Source: Flavobacterium frigidimaris (GTDB lineage Bacteria; Bacteroidota; Bacteroidia; Flavobacteriales; Flavobacteriaceae). From it: a DNA stretch of 64,000 nt. Shown piece after piece: positions 53,702 through 62,992 of this stretch. Below the pieces are notes generated by a model. It worked only from the letters and a program-made list of their open reading frames with translations, was not told the origin of the DNA and made no database searches. The translations under genes were made by a program, and so were the position numbers. The stretch lies in NCBI GenBank assembly GCA_900129595.1, contig FQWG01000004.1, positions 310,001 through 374,000 on the forward strand. The letters run 5' to 3'. Position 1 is the first letter of the stretch. Every line of letters starts with the position of its first letter.

Positions 53702-54135
53702 TTCGCTAAAACAGTTTTCATTTGTCCGTTAGCAATTTCTTCATTATTCAGATATGTTACAATATCAACCAGTGTAATTCCGGCAAATTCCTGTAAAATT
53801 GTTACCGTTGATTGAATGGTATCATTAATTTTCGGCAATTTTTTAATCGCAATTTCTTTAATAGAACCAATATATCCCGTTGGGGCTATTTCGTTTTTTA
53901 AGAAAAATTGATATCCTGTATGCAAAGCTACAGATTGCGCCATATGTTCTATTAAACCTGCTTCCAGAAAAGTATCATTGTCAAAGAAAATATTATCATT
54001 TTGAATCTTAAACCCGGAAACCAATGAAGTTTCGGTATACGAATACATTTGATCGACCATAACAAAAGGGAATTTTTGCGGCAATAAATTTTCGACAGCC
54101 TCTTTTTCTAAAAGTAAAGTTGTTTCCATTAGCAA
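53698..54135 (-). CDS. Hotdog 3-hydroxyacyl-ACP dehydratase-like protein B
   Basis: A 145-aa partner to protein A with the same pattern: LLPQKFPFVMVDQMY and LEAGLIEHMAQSVALHTGY. The pair is about 30% alike by eye. Its start overlaps the darB stop by 7 bases. Paired dehydratases of this kind (ApeI/ApeP) are usual in aryl-polyene systems. Confidence 0.85.
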   Translation of the reverse strand: MLMETTLLLEKEAVENLLPQKFPFVMVDQMYSYTETSLVSGFKIQNDNIFFDNDTFLEAGLIEHMAQSVALHTGYQFFLKNEIAPTGYIGSIKEIAIKKLPKINDTIQSTVTILQEFAGITLVDIVTYLNNEEIANGQMKTVLAK

Positions 54136-55262
54136 ACTGTTAAATACGCATAAGCAAAAGAGAATCTTCCACTTTCAGGAACTGATAAAAGGATACGATC
54201 TCCTTTTTTTAAATTTCCTGAATTCATCAGTTCTTCTACAGCCAAATAGATAGAGGCAGAGCCTACATTTCCTACTCTCGAAAGGTTCATGAACCATTTT
54301 TCATCAGCCATTCCGATTCCTTTTTCAGTTAATCCTTTCTTTAAACCTTCAACAAAAAAGTTAGAAGAAACGTGTGGAATAAAATAATCGACCTGATCTG
54401 CTGTAATATTATTTTTAGACATGGCATCGCTCATACTTTCAGCTCCTTTAGAAAGTATAAATTCATCCAGTAATTTTACATCTTGTTTAATGGCAAAAAC
54501 CGATTGGTTTAACCATTGCTCGGGAGGATAATCACTCCACGCTTTAATTTCGCCATTTTCTAATTTATCTCCTCCGGCATACATACAGGTTTCTAATTCG
54601 TACGCATACGAAAAAGCTTCCATCCATTCGATTTTTAGAGAAATAGGGCCACTTGGTTTATTTTCTAATAAAAAAGCACCGGCACCGTCAGATAACATCC
54701 AACGTAAAAAATCTTTTTTGAAGGCAATTATAGGCTGCTCTTCAAGACTTTTTAGATTGGCTGCTTCATGATTGTACATTTGAGCATTCAGCCAGGTTGA
54801 AACTCTTTCTGAGCCTGTGCAAATTGCATTTTTAGAGTTTCCTGATCTTACAGAAAGGAAACCAAATTTTAAAGAATTCATTCCGGCACAACAAACACCA
54901 GTTGACGAATTTAATTCTACCGATTTGTTTTTTAATAAACCATGAACCATCGCAGCGTGCGAAGGCAGGAAAATATCAGGTGTTGAGGTTCCGCATGAAA
55001 GCACTTCAAGATCTTGTGCTGTAAAATTTTCATCAAATAATTGTACAACAGCATTTCGGGTTAATTCAGCATTGTTATGTGTGCTTTTTCCCGTTTTATC
55101 TATGGCGTAATAACGACTTGTAATTTTATTATTGCGCAAAATAATGCGTCTTGCTTTAGAGGCAGCATCATTAATGAGTCCTAAATAATCTTCCATTTCT
55201 TCATTAGAAACAGGCTCATTTGGCAAATACTTTGCGGCTTTGGTAATATATACTTCAAACAT
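54129..55262 (-). CDS. darB: DarB, KAS III-type dialkylresorcinol condensing enzyme
   Basis: A 377-aa KAS III/thiolase-fold ketosynthase with the nucleophile in TGVCCAGMNS (Cys124/125), the catalytic His in YFIPHVSSNFF and the Asn region RVGNVGSASIYLA. Known DarB enzymes join two beta-ketoacyl thioesters and close the ring to a cyclohexanedione, which DarA then aromatises. The gene follows darA by 16 bases, and both probably come from one promoter. This pair is the signature of dialkylresorcinol, and so of flexirubin, synthesis. Confidence 0.93.
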   Translation of the reverse strand: MFEVYITKAAKYLPNEPVSNEEMEDYLGLINDAASKARRIILRNNKITSRYYAIDKTGKSTHNNAELTRNAVVQLFDENFTAQDLEVLSCGTSTPDIFLPSHAAMVHGLLKNKSVELNSSTGVCCAGMNSLKFGFLSVRSGNSKNAICTGSERVSTWLNAQMYNHEAANLKSLEEQPIIAFKKDFLRWMLSDGAGAFLLENKPSGPISLKIEWMEAFSYAYELETCMYAGGDKLENGEIKAWSDYPPEQWLNQSVFAIKQDVKLLDEFILSKGAESMSDAMSKNNITADQVDYFIPHVSSNFFVEGLKKGLTEKGIGMADEKWFMNLSRVGNVGSASIYLAVEELMNSGNLKKGDRILLSVPESGRFSFAYAYLTVC

Positions 55263-55278
55263 AATCTAATTTCGTCTT

Positions 55279-56181
55279 CTAAACTCCTTGATAATATTGA
55301 GTTTCTTTTTTTATGGTTTTTAACTTAAAAGGGTAGGTAATAAGGTGCAATATATATACTATTGGTGAGATTAACCATATTGCGAGGAATAAATAAACAT
55401 TAAATACTTTAAGAAGCTGTTTTCTGTTTTTTTGGTGCTTATATATCAGATTAGACCATTTATTGAAAATTTTATTCGCGGTTTTATCCACCGTAACTAA
55501 ATACGGGCTAATTTTTACTGCGTCAATGGCTAATAATTTTGGCTGTAAATCTTCTAATTTACCTTCGTTTAATGCGGAAACAATGACATTTCCAAATTTA
55601 TCCGACTCCTGAATGTCTTTGTCTGAAACTCCCGGTAACGGAAGAATTCCCAAATATTTTTTCTTTACTCCGGAGAACATCCATTCTACTATTGTGATAA
55701 CGCTGATTAAATTTCCAACGCGATCTACCAAAGCAATATTCCCTACTAATTGAGCATTGGCTTCTTTTAGTAAAGTTTTGATTTTTTCCTGTGCCATAAT
55801 CCACATATTACGAGAACCGCTTATGGTGACAACAGGCGTATTGTTCAGGATTTTTTTTGCATCGTCGCTTTTTAAAAATGAATTGACAGGAATCGAAGGC
55901 GACAAATACCACACCTGATAATGGAAAAGTATTAAGTCGAATTTCGCGTTTAAAATCTCTTCAGGAACAGGTTTTAATGCTGTAGGTATTTGAAGAAATG
56001 ATTCAGGAAAGGCGTCAAAAAAAGAACTCTTATCCCATGGAAAGGGAAAAGGTTTCTGTAATTGTATTTCATGAAACGTTACATTTATTGCTTCTGAATT
56101 CAGGATAGGTTTTGCGATATTTCGCGCAATCTCTTCTAATTGTCCGGATTGAGAATAATAAATAACAAGAACATTTTTCAT
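55279..56181 (-). CDS. darA: DarA, flavodoxin-like dialkylresorcinol aromatase
   Basis: A 300-aa protein with a flavodoxin-like FMN-binding loop YYSQSGQLEEIA (about residues 8-19), further FMN contacts (VWYLSPSIPVN; TISGSRNMWIM), and a C-terminal membrane helix pair (about residues 262-288, VYLFLAIWLISPIVYILHLI). DarA oxidises the cyclohexanedione made by DarB to the 2,5-dialkylresorcinol. The membrane tail would keep the reaction near its lipid-like substrate. Confidence 0.92.
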   Translation of the reverse strand: MKNVLVIYYSQSGQLEEIARNIAKPILNSEAINVTFHEIQLQKPFPFPWDKSSFFDAFPESFLQIPTALKPVPEEILNAKFDLILFHYQVWYLSPSIPVNSFLKSDDAKKILNNTPVVTISGSRNMWIMAQEKIKTLLKEANAQLVGNIALVDRVGNLISVITIVEWMFSGVKKKYLGILPLPGVSDKDIQESDKFGNVIVSALNEGKLEDLQPKLLAIDAVKISPYLVTVDKTANKIFNKWSNLIYKHQKNRKQLLKVFNVYLFLAIWLISPIVYILHLITYPFKLKTIKKETQYYQGV

Positions 56182-56207
56182 TTGGTTTGATGGCTTTGGT
56201 GGTTGCG

Positions 56208-56215
56208 CAAAAATA
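56208..56215 (-). promoter_or_regulatory. Bacteroidota -7 promoter box upstream of darA
   Basis: Minus-strand TATTTTTG fits TAnnTTTG, 26 bases before the darA ATG and just after the upstream oxidoreductase stop. It points to a separate dar transcript within the cluster. Confidence 0.6.
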
Positions 56216-56225
56216 AGTATTTTTT

Positions 56226-57866
56226 TTAAACGAATTTCCTTATTTTATCTGTTCGTTTGGTATGTACCCAATCCGGCCATGTCGAAACATCTTCGGCATC
56301 GTAAATTCGGATTTTCTGGTTGTTATCTTCTATTAATAAATCATCAGATGTGCATCCCAAAATGGCCGCCGCAGCTGCCACGCCTGAGTATGTCGCGCCA
56401 GCAACACCATGAGACAGCGTACAGGCACCGCAAAGGAATAGGTTTTCGATTTCGGTTTTGTTTTTATACGAGAAAGGGCCTACCTGATTCAATGTTTTTT
56501 CGGTTCCGTAAACATTGCCTTTGGTTGAGTTAATATAGAATTCATTGGTTTTAGGAGTTCCTAATTCTGCCTGAATAATATGTTGTTTTGCGTTTGGAAT
56601 TATTTTTTCGACATTATTCATCAGTTTATTGATGATTTTTTCTTTGAAAATTTTATACTCTTCAGTGTGATAATCGTCTAAACCATTAAAATCTTTTAAG
56701 TGATCATAATTCACATACGTTACAATTTCAAAATTATGATAACGTCCGTTGAAGCTTGCCGGATCTTTGAGTGTGGTGCAACTGATAAATACCGAAGGAA
56801 ATGAATCTCCGGAATCAATGGTGTTGCTCATTAAATGTTCAAAGTTGGCATCGTCATTTTCATCTTTCATCATCCAAAAATTTCCGGAATCTATATTATA
56901 TAAGGTAACATCAATGTCAAGTGTAAGGAATAAAATCAAAGAAGTAACCGAATATTTTGTCTTGTCGAGTTTTTTAAGAAGTGATTTACTGAGGTGTTCT
57001 TTGTCAATTAAATTGAGATAAGTAATAGAAGGATCTGCGTTTGAAACAATGTTTTTAGCTCTTATTTCTTCGCCATTTTTAAGCTGGATACCAATTGCTT
57101 TTTTATTTTCGATGATGATTTTACGAACGTTTTGTTTTACGCGAATTTCTCCGTGATGTCTTTTTACACCATTTGTCATGGCTTTTACAATTCCGCCTCC
57201 GCCACCCATTGGATAAAAACCGCCATCAAAATAATGACTCATTACAGAACAATGTACCGGAAAGCAAGCCCGGCTTGGTGGAAGTCCGTGATCGCCACAT
57301 TGAATATTCAGTACCGCTTTTAGTTTCGGATCCTTGACGTGCCAGCCAATTACTTTTTTTAAAGGAAACAAAGCAAATTTCCCAAAATGTTTGGTGCGAA
57401 ACGGAACGGTAATGTTTTGCCAGAAACCTTTCAGTTTTGGAATTAACTGCAATTCATAACTCACTTTTTCAACCAATGAAAGATATTCTTTGATGTTTTT
57501 TTCTTCGTGTGGAAAATGTGCAGAGAGTTTTTCTTTTAGATTTTCGACTCCTGCAGGAAGATCGAAAGTTTCCTCTCCAATCAGACAATGTTCGTAAGCA
57601 TTGGTGTTCATTCGAAAAAAAACCATGTCGTTGGCAATTCCCAAACCTCTGTACAATTCATTGGTAGACTGTCCTTCTTCTAATTGTCCTACGTAATGTA
57701 CACCCGGACTAAAACGTTGTCCTTTTAAAGTAAAACTATGACTCCAGCCACCGGGAACATAATGTTGTTCGAGTACCAAAACTTTTTGTCCGGCTCTTGC
57801 AAGACAAATTGCCGTTGATAATCCGCCAACTCCGGAACCAATAATAATGGTGTCAAATTCCTGCAT
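56226..57866 (-). CDS. NAD(P)/FAD-dependent oxidoreductase (CrtI/phytoene desaturase-like), flexirubin cluster
   Basis: A 546-aa flavoprotein with IIIGSGVGGLSTAICLARAG (GxGxxG at about 10-15), the block RFSPGVHYVGQL, and the closing NLFLCGACTLSHGVAGATYSG. It is related to the oxidoreductase at 34914-36434 but longer, with an extra C-terminal tail. It may act on the polyene or aromatic part of the pigment; the reaction is unknown. It heads the block containing the dar genes. Confidence 0.85.
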   Translation of the reverse strand: MQEFDTIIIGSGVGGLSTAICLARAGQKVLVLEQHYVPGGWSHSFTLKGQRFSPGVHYVGQLEEGQSTNELYRGLGIANDMVFFRMNTNAYEHCLIGEETFDLPAGVENLKEKLSAHFPHEEKNIKEYLSLVEKVSYELQLIPKLKGFWQNITVPFRTKHFGKFALFPLKKVIGWHVKDPKLKAVLNIQCGDHGLPPSRACFPVHCSVMSHYFDGGFYPMGGGGGIVKAMTNGVKRHHGEIRVKQNVRKIIIENKKAIGIQLKNGEEIRAKNIVSNADPSITYLNLIDKEHLSKSLLKKLDKTKYSVTSLILFLTLDIDVTLYNIDSGNFWMMKDENDDANFEHLMSNTIDSGDSFPSVFISCTTLKDPASFNGRYHNFEIVTYVNYDHLKDFNGLDDYHTEEYKIFKEKIINKLMNNVEKIIPNAKQHIIQAELGTPKTNEFYINSTKGNVYGTEKTLNQVGPFSYKNKTEIENLFLCGACTLSHGVAGATYSGVAAAAAILGCTSDDLLIEDNNQKIRIYDAEDVSTWPDWVHTKRTDKIRKFV

Positions 57867-58416
57867 ACTTTACTTTAAGAATTGAAAAGTATAAAAGAAC
57901 GATTTTTAATTAAATAATTTTTACGCTTTGACGGAATTTGTAAAAAAACTTAAAAGTATATTCTTTGTTAATTTTTTTTCACGCAGATTTTAAAAGATTT
58001 GAGCAGATTTCTATTTTTTATTGGAGTGTTTTTGATTTACAATAAATAGATTTGGAACAGTATAATTTATTCGTAAGACTATGTGATAAAATCTTGATTT
58101 TTTAGAACTATCTCAAACGGAGCATACAATCTATGTTTCTATGTGCTAAATTTTTTTTTCACGCAGATTTTAAAAGATTTGAGCAGATTTCTATTTTTTA
58201 TTGGAGTGTTTTTGATTTGCAATAAATAGATTTAGAACAATATAGCTTATTCGTAAGACTATGTGATAAAATCTTGATTTTTTAGAACTACCTCAAACGC
58301 AGCATACAATCTATGTTTCTATGTGTTAATTTTTTTTTTTACGCAGATTTTTATTGGAGTGGTTTTAATTAAAAACACAAAAACACACATAGATTTAGAG
58401 AACACAAAGAGAGATT
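57867..58416. other. Gene-free interval dividing the flexirubin cluster
   Basis: 550 bases without a gene, made up mainly of the 180-bp tandem repeat. A one-mismatch -7 box (TACTTTTC, minus) lies just upstream of the oxidoreductase gene at 57884-57891. The last 50 bases (AACACAAAAACACACATAGA) are complementary in part to the ATCTATGTTTCTATGTG ends of the repeat units. Confidence 0.6.
57971..58370. repeat. 180-bp tandem repeat, two full copies and a partial third
   Basis: Copies start at 57971 and 58151 with exactly 180-base period; the third start (58331) keeps the period but deletes most of the unit. Copies 1 and 2 differ at about ten positions by eye (~94% identity). Each contains ACGCAGATTTTAAAAGATT, ATTGGAGTGTTTTTGATT and ATCTATGTTTCTATGTG. 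Confidence 0.92.
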
Positions 58417-59295
58417 TTATTTTAACTTATTCCAAAAATCAAAGTAATTGAACCATTGCAGCGGGTATTTTGCCAGCATCGATTCTACGCTTTCGATATA
58501 GGCTTTTAGTAAACCTTTTTCGTCACGATGTTTGACTATAGCTTCTCTTGCATACAAGTGATAATGCAGGTTGGGCTCTTTCATTACGTAAACAAAAACG
58601 ACTGGAACTTTTAATCTTGAAGCGATTAAAAACGGACCTGCAGGAAAGTTAGCTTCCTCTCCTAGGATTTTTTCAGAAAGTGATTTGGTGCCTTCAAAAT
58701 AGCGATCTCCGGTAAAACAAACCAGTTCGTTTTTAGAAAGCGCGGCATTGATCTCAAAAATATGAGACAAGTCATCTCTGATAATGATAAACTTAACGGT
58801 AGGTTTTTGGGTGACGCTTTCGAGATAATTCTTAATAGCAGAATGTTCGAGATCTGTAGTCACCAGATTAATCTGAAAATCAATGTCGATATCGCCCAGA
58901 AAATGTTCGGCGATTTCAAAATTTCCAATATGGGCACTGATCAAAACACCTCCTTTTTTCTCTGCCAAAAGATTTTTCAGGATTTCGATCCCGTCAAACT
59001 CATAGGTGAATTTATTCCGCATTCCTGCCGAAATGGAAATTTTATCAATGATGGTCTGTCCAAAAGTGTAGTAACTTTTGAAAACCATTTTTTTAGATTT
59101 GAAACCTGAGTACCTGAGCCTTTCTCTGAAATAGTAAGAAATGGCTTTGTTGCTTTTTTTTAGAAATAAAAAATAGTAAGAAGCGACAAAGTAAAGTAAA
59201 ACATAAGCAGCTTTAACACCCGCTTTTTTTATAAGAAAAACGAATATTCTATACCCTAAAACAGTTCCTTTTGATTTGCCATCCCATTCGCTCAT
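58417..59295 (-). CDS. LpxL-type lysophospholipid/lipid A acyltransferase, flexirubin cluster
   Basis: A 292-aa LpxL/HtrB-family acyltransferase with an N-terminal membrane anchor (about residues 28-46), the catalytic HIGNFE (His122 to Glu127) and CFTGDRYF. It would move an acyl chain from ACP to a lipid acceptor at the inner membrane. Such proteins occur in aryl-polyene clusters and may attach the polyene to a glycolipid or the resorcinol. Its ATG overlaps the ACP stop. Confidence 0.88.
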   Translation of the reverse strand: MSEWDGKSKGTVLGYRIFVFLIKKAGVKAAYVLLYFVASYYFLFLKKSNKAISYYFRERLRYSGFKSKKMVFKSYYTFGQTIIDKISISAGMRNKFTYEFDGIEILKNLLAEKKGGVLISAHIGNFEIAEHFLGDIDIDFQINLVTTDLEHSAIKNYLESVTQKPTVKFIIIRDDLSHIFEINAALSKNELVCFTGDRYFEGTKSLSEKILGEEANFPAGPFLIASRLKVPVVFVYVMKEPNLHYHLYAREAIVKHRDEKGLLKAYIESVESMLAKYPLQWFNYFDFWNKLK

Positions 59296-59549
59296 TAAGC
59301 AGTTTTGGCTTTTAATTTGTTTTCAATAAGATCATAAAAACTTTGAAAAGAATCAATTCCTACGAAATCTACTTCTACCAGCTTTACACCAAAGTTAGCT
59401 TCTATCGAAACTACTAAATCAACATAGTCTAAACTATCTAACCCAAGTGTGTCTTTTAAATTAGCATCTGGTTCAATATCCTCATTATCTACTTCAAATT
59501 CATCAACTAAAAAACCATTTATTCTTGCTATAATCTCTTCTTTATTCAT
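59295..59549 (-). CDS. Acyl carrier protein, flexirubin cluster
   Basis: An 84-aa acidic ACP with the phosphopantetheine Ser39 in GLDSLDYVDL. The aromatic Tyr after DSL departs from typical fatty-acid ACPs, suggesting a dedicated carrier. It overlaps the upstream KS gene by 8 bases and the acyltransferase gene by one. Confidence 0.93.
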   Translation of the reverse strand: MNKEEIIARINGFLVDEFEVDNEDIEPDANLKDTLGLDSLDYVDLVVSIEANFGVKLVEVDFVGIDSFQSFYDLIENKLKAKTA

Positions 59550-60777
59550 CGTTCAATTTAAACTTTTTAACCACCAACGCAGAGTTGGTTCCTCCGAACC
59601 CGAAGGAATTGGACAAAAATATGTCAAATTTTTTGTTTAAAGTAGTTTTGACTAAATTTAATTTAGCGGCATCTTCATCAGGATTGTCCAAATTGATGTT
59701 TGGCGCAATGAAATCGTGCTGCATCATTAAGATTGAATAAATTACTTCGCTGGCTCCTGCCATCCAGCATTCATGACCGGTCATTGATTTTGTAGAACTT
59801 ACGTACGGATTTTTCTCACCAAAAACTTCAAAAATAGCTTTGGCTTCATTGCCGTCTCCAACCGGAGTTGAGGTGGCATGTGCATTTATATAATCAATGT
59901 CTGTTGCTTTTAATTGGGCATCATCAAGCGCTCGTTGCATGGCTATAGACGGGCCTTCGACATTTGGGGTCGAGATGTGTCCGCCGTTCGAAGAGAATCC
60001 GTAACCTGCGACTTCGGCAATAATGGTGGCACCTCTTGCAACGGCAGATTCGTAGCTTTCGAGTATTAAAGTAGCGCCGCCGCCACTCGGAATTAATCCG
60101 TCGCGATCAGCATCAAAAGGGCGGGAAGCTTTTTGAGGTTCATTTTCTCTATTCGAAAATACACCCAAACCATCAAAACTGCTCATGGCATATTTGTTGA
60201 TTTCCTGAGCTCCTCCGGTGATGATGATATCCTGGAAACCGCTTTTTATTAGAAAATAAGCCAATCCAATAGAATGAGAACCACTTGCACAAGCGGCACT
60301 TATGGTAAGATTGATGCCACGGAGTTTAAAAATAGTAGATAAATTCATTGTTACCGTAGAATTCATCGATTTAAAAATGGCCCCGGAACCTATTAGTGCG
60401 GTGTCTTTTTTCTCTCTCACAATATCTGTTGCGTCAATAATTGCTTTTGATACGCTATCATTTCCGTACATAATTCCTACTTCGCGATTGTCAAAAAAAG
60501 CGTCGTCGATATTCGCATTTTTCAATGCTTCGATGGTGGCCATATAAGCATATTCGGTTTCTTCACCAATACTCATACGTTGTCTTCGGGTCAATAAGTT
60601 TTTCAGATCAGCTTTTGGAACCATTCCCGTAAGGGCAGATTGAAAACCAAATTCTTTTCTTTCGGAATCAAACTGAATACCGGATTTTCCGTTGTATAAC
60701 GATTCCTTTACTTCTTCTAAAGAAGTTCCGATACAAGAATAAATTCCCATTCCAGTAATTACAACTCTCTTATTCAT
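59542..60777 (-). CDS. Beta-ketoacyl-ACP synthase (FabF type), flexirubin cluster
   Basis: A 411-aa KS with a complete triad: Cys163 in SAACASG, His300 in NAHATSTP and His335 in MTGHECWMAGA. It is closest in length to FabF/FabB. It shares the ACP directly downstream (8-base overlap). It probably elongates the aryl polyene, as ApeO/ApeR-type enzymes do. Confidence 0.93.
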   Translation of the reverse strand: MNKRVVITGMGIYSCIGTSLEEVKESLYNGKSGIQFDSERKEFGFQSALTGMVPKADLKNLLTRRQRMSIGEETEYAYMATIEALKNANIDDAFFDNREVGIMYGNDSVSKAIIDATDIVREKKDTALIGSGAIFKSMNSTVTMNLSTIFKLRGINLTISAACASGSHSIGLAYFLIKSGFQDIIITGGAQEINKYAMSSFDGLGVFSNRENEPQKASRPFDADRDGLIPSGGGATLILESYESAVARGATIIAEVAGYGFSSNGGHISTPNVEGPSIAMQRALDDAQLKATDIDYINAHATSTPVGDGNEAKAIFEVFGEKNPYVSSTKSMTGHECWMAGASEVIYSILMMQHDFIAPNINLDNPDEDAAKLNLVKTTLNKKFDIFLSNSFGFGGTNSALVVKKFKLNDE

Positions 60778-60821
60778 CGTCTTTTAAAGTAATTTATTTA
60801 AAGTGTAATTTTTTTAATCTC

Positions 60822-60895
60822 GCAAAGGCGCAGAGTCGCAAAGTTCTTCTTTTTAAATCTTTTTTTAATAAAACATTGTGAATCTGCGTCTTTGC
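60822..60895. repeat. Inverted repeat of the CGCAAAGGCGCAGA type
   Basis: GCAAAGGCGCAGA (60822-60834) and TCTGCGTCTTTGC (60883-60895) pair with one mismatch in 13. I recall this repeat type as common between genes in Flavobacterium. It separates fabG from the KS gene. Confidence 0.6.
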
Positions 60896-60941
60896 TAACA
60901 ATTTTAAAAAACTTAAAATAGTCTCGTAAACTTAGGAACTA

Positions 60942-61673
60942 TTAAGAATATATTCCTCCGTTTATATTGATAATTTCTCCTGTAATGTAGCTCGATTTTT
61001 TAGAAATCAAAAAGCTTACCAAATCTGCTACTTCTTCGGCTTCGCCAAAACGATTTACCGGAATTAGTTTTAGTAATTCTTTTTCATCTAACTGACTTGT
61101 CATATCGGTTTTTATAAAACCCGGTGCAACAGCATTTACAGTAATATTTCGTTTCGCAACTTCCTGTGCTAATGCTTTTGTAGCAGCAACAATTGCGCCT
61201 TTTGCTGCGGAATAGTTGGTTTGTCCTGCGGTTCCTTTTACACCAGAAACCGAAACCATGTTTACGATTCGGCCATATTTATTGCGCAGCATTTTTTGAA
61301 TGAAAAATTGCGTCACATTGAAAAAACCGTTCAGACTTGTATTCACAACACCGTTCCAGTCTTCGGGAGTCATCCACATAAAAAGACCATCTTTTGTAAT
61401 TCCGGCGTTGTTTACAATTGCTTCTACAATCGCTTCAGGATTTGCTTCCTGCCATTGTGTTAATGTTTTTTGTACTTCTTCGAAATTAGAAACATCAAAA
61501 CCTAAGATTTCTCCGGTTGCTCCTAATTTTTGAATTTCCTGAAGTGTTGCTTCGGCAGCTGTTTTATTGGAGTGATAGTTTATCAGAATGTGATAATTGG
61601 CATCAACGGCTAATTTTTTACAGATAGCACTTCCAATTCCTCTTGAACCGCCTGTTACTAATACACATTTCAT
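60942..61673 (-). CDS. 3-oxoacyl-ACP reductase (FabG type), flexirubin cluster
   Basis: A 243-aa short-chain dehydrogenase with the NADPH-binding TGGSRGIG (residues 7-14), NNAG (88-91) and the catalytic Ser141-Tyr154-Lys158 (YSAAK). It reduces 3-ketoacyl-ACP to 3-hydroxyacyl-ACP between KS and dehydratase steps. The start of a NADP-preferring Arg (SRGIG) is present. Confidence 0.93.
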   Translation of the reverse strand: MKCVLVTGGSRGIGSAICKKLAVDANYHILINYHSNKTAAEATLQEIQKLGATGEILGFDVSNFEEVQKTLTQWQEANPEAIVEAIVNNAGITKDGLFMWMTPEDWNGVVNTSLNGFFNVTQFFIQKMLRNKYGRIVNMVSVSGVKGTAGQTNYSAAKGAIVAATKALAQEVAKRNITVNAVAPGFIKTDMTSQLDEKELLKLIPVNRFGEAEEVADLVSFLISKKSSYITGEIININGGIYS

Positions 61674-61702
61674 ATATGTTGTAGAATTTATTTTTTTTAA
61701 TG

Positions 61703-62950
61703 TTACTTCTTCTTTTTAGCTGCTGATTTTACTGCTGGCTTAGCTGTAGGTTTTGTTGCAGTCTTTGTTTCTGTTTTTTGTTTATCAGAAACGGTTTCAG
61801 TTGTAACCTTTTTTTCTATTGCTTTTTCAGTTGATTTCGAAAACAGTTCAGCGTTTTCAAACCATTCATTAGCCAATACAGTTCCGTCCGGTTTAAGAAA
61901 TCCCCATTTGCCTTCGTTTTTTACTCTTGCAAGACCATCAATAAAACCTTTGTCTTGTTGTACAAAAAGTGCAATGACGAATCCGTTTGCAGTGATGGTG
62001 TATTGAGTCGGGATAACTAATTTTCCGGATTCATTGATAAAACCCCAGTTTTTTTCTTTTACAGGAGCCAGTCCGTTTGAGCTAAAAACTTCTGCATCGC
62101 TATAGGTTGGCGGAATAATAAATTCTGCTTTTGGATTGATATACCCCCATTTAGATCCTACACAGACCGGAGCCAAATTTTTCGAGAATGCTTTTGCTTT
62201 GTCATATATAGGTAGAATCGCCCAGTTTCCTTTTAAGTCAATGAATCCAATTTTGCCGTTCTTTTTGGCATAAGTCAGATCCTGAGTTTCAAAATCCCAG
62301 ATTTTTTCAGCACCATCTACCGGAATAAATTTTCCTGCACTAACGATTCCAAAAGTTTTGTCTTTTCTTGCCCAGGCTGTGTTTTTAGAGTAGTTTCCTA
62401 TTTCGGCATAAGAAGGTTCTATCACTTCTTTTCCTTCAGTATTGATGATTCCCCAATTTTTGTTCAGTTCAACTCTTGCAAAACCATTTTCAAAAGATTT
62501 AATCTGATCGTATTTTGGTTCCAGGACAACGGCCATTTTTGAATTGATTAATCCAACTTTGGTATTTTGTCTGATAAAAGCAACCCCATTATTAAAATCA
62601 AATAATTTATCAGAGAAAGGTGCTTTCTGAATTTCTCCTTTAGTATCAATATAAACCCAGTCCTTATCTTTTTTTACAATTGCAATTCCGCTGTTAAAAT
62701 CTTTCGCGTCACTAAACGTTGCCGGAATTACCCAGGTTCCTTTAGTATCTATAAAACCCCATTTTCCTCCGTTTTCTACGGCAGCTAAACCATCAGAAAA
62801 ACTTTTGGCTAATTTGTATTGAGGTTCAATCTTAAAGTTTCCATCTTTAGAAATATATCCAATTTTGCCATTTTTTTTAACCAAAGCCAGTTCCTGACTA
62901 TTAACAAATTGAATAAATAATACGAATAAAAAAATAAGTGGTTTTTTCAT
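61703..62950 (-). CDS. WG-repeat protein of the flexirubin cluster
   Basis: A 415-aa exported protein with a signal peptide (about residues 1-19, ending FVNSQ). About eight or nine WG-type repeats follow (KWGFIDTKGTWVIP, NWGIINTEGKEVIE, KWGYINPKAEFIIP and others) over residues 20-370, then a Thr/Lys/Ala-rich tail (about 380-415). WG repeats form beta-propeller-like scaffolds; no catalytic residues are seen. It lies between fabG and the ammonia-lyase, so it is probably co-transcribed, but a role in the pathway is unproven. ATG 62950 is chosen over TTG 62965 because it begins the signal peptide. Confidence 0.85.
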   Translation of the reverse strand: MKKPLIFLFVLFIQFVNSQELALVKKNGKIGYISKDGNFKIEPQYKLAKSFSDGLAAVENGGKWGFIDTKGTWVIPATFSDAKDFNSGIAIVKKDKDWVYIDTKGEIQKAPFSDKLFDFNNGVAFIRQNTKVGLINSKMAVVLEPKYDQIKSFENGFARVELNKNWGIINTEGKEVIEPSYAEIGNYSKNTAWARKDKTFGIVSAGKFIPVDGAEKIWDFETQDLTYAKKNGKIGFIDLKGNWAILPIYDKAKAFSKNLAPVCVGSKWGYINPKAEFIIPPTYSDAEVFSSNGLAPVKEKNWGFINESGKLVIPTQYTITANGFVIALFVQQDKGFIDGLARVKNEGKWGFLKPDGTVLANEWFENAELFSKSTEKAIEKKVTTETVSDKQKTETKTATKPTAKPAVKSAAKKKK

Positions 62951-62992
62951 GATTTTAAGGTTCAATATTAATAATGTGAAAAAAGGTATTTC

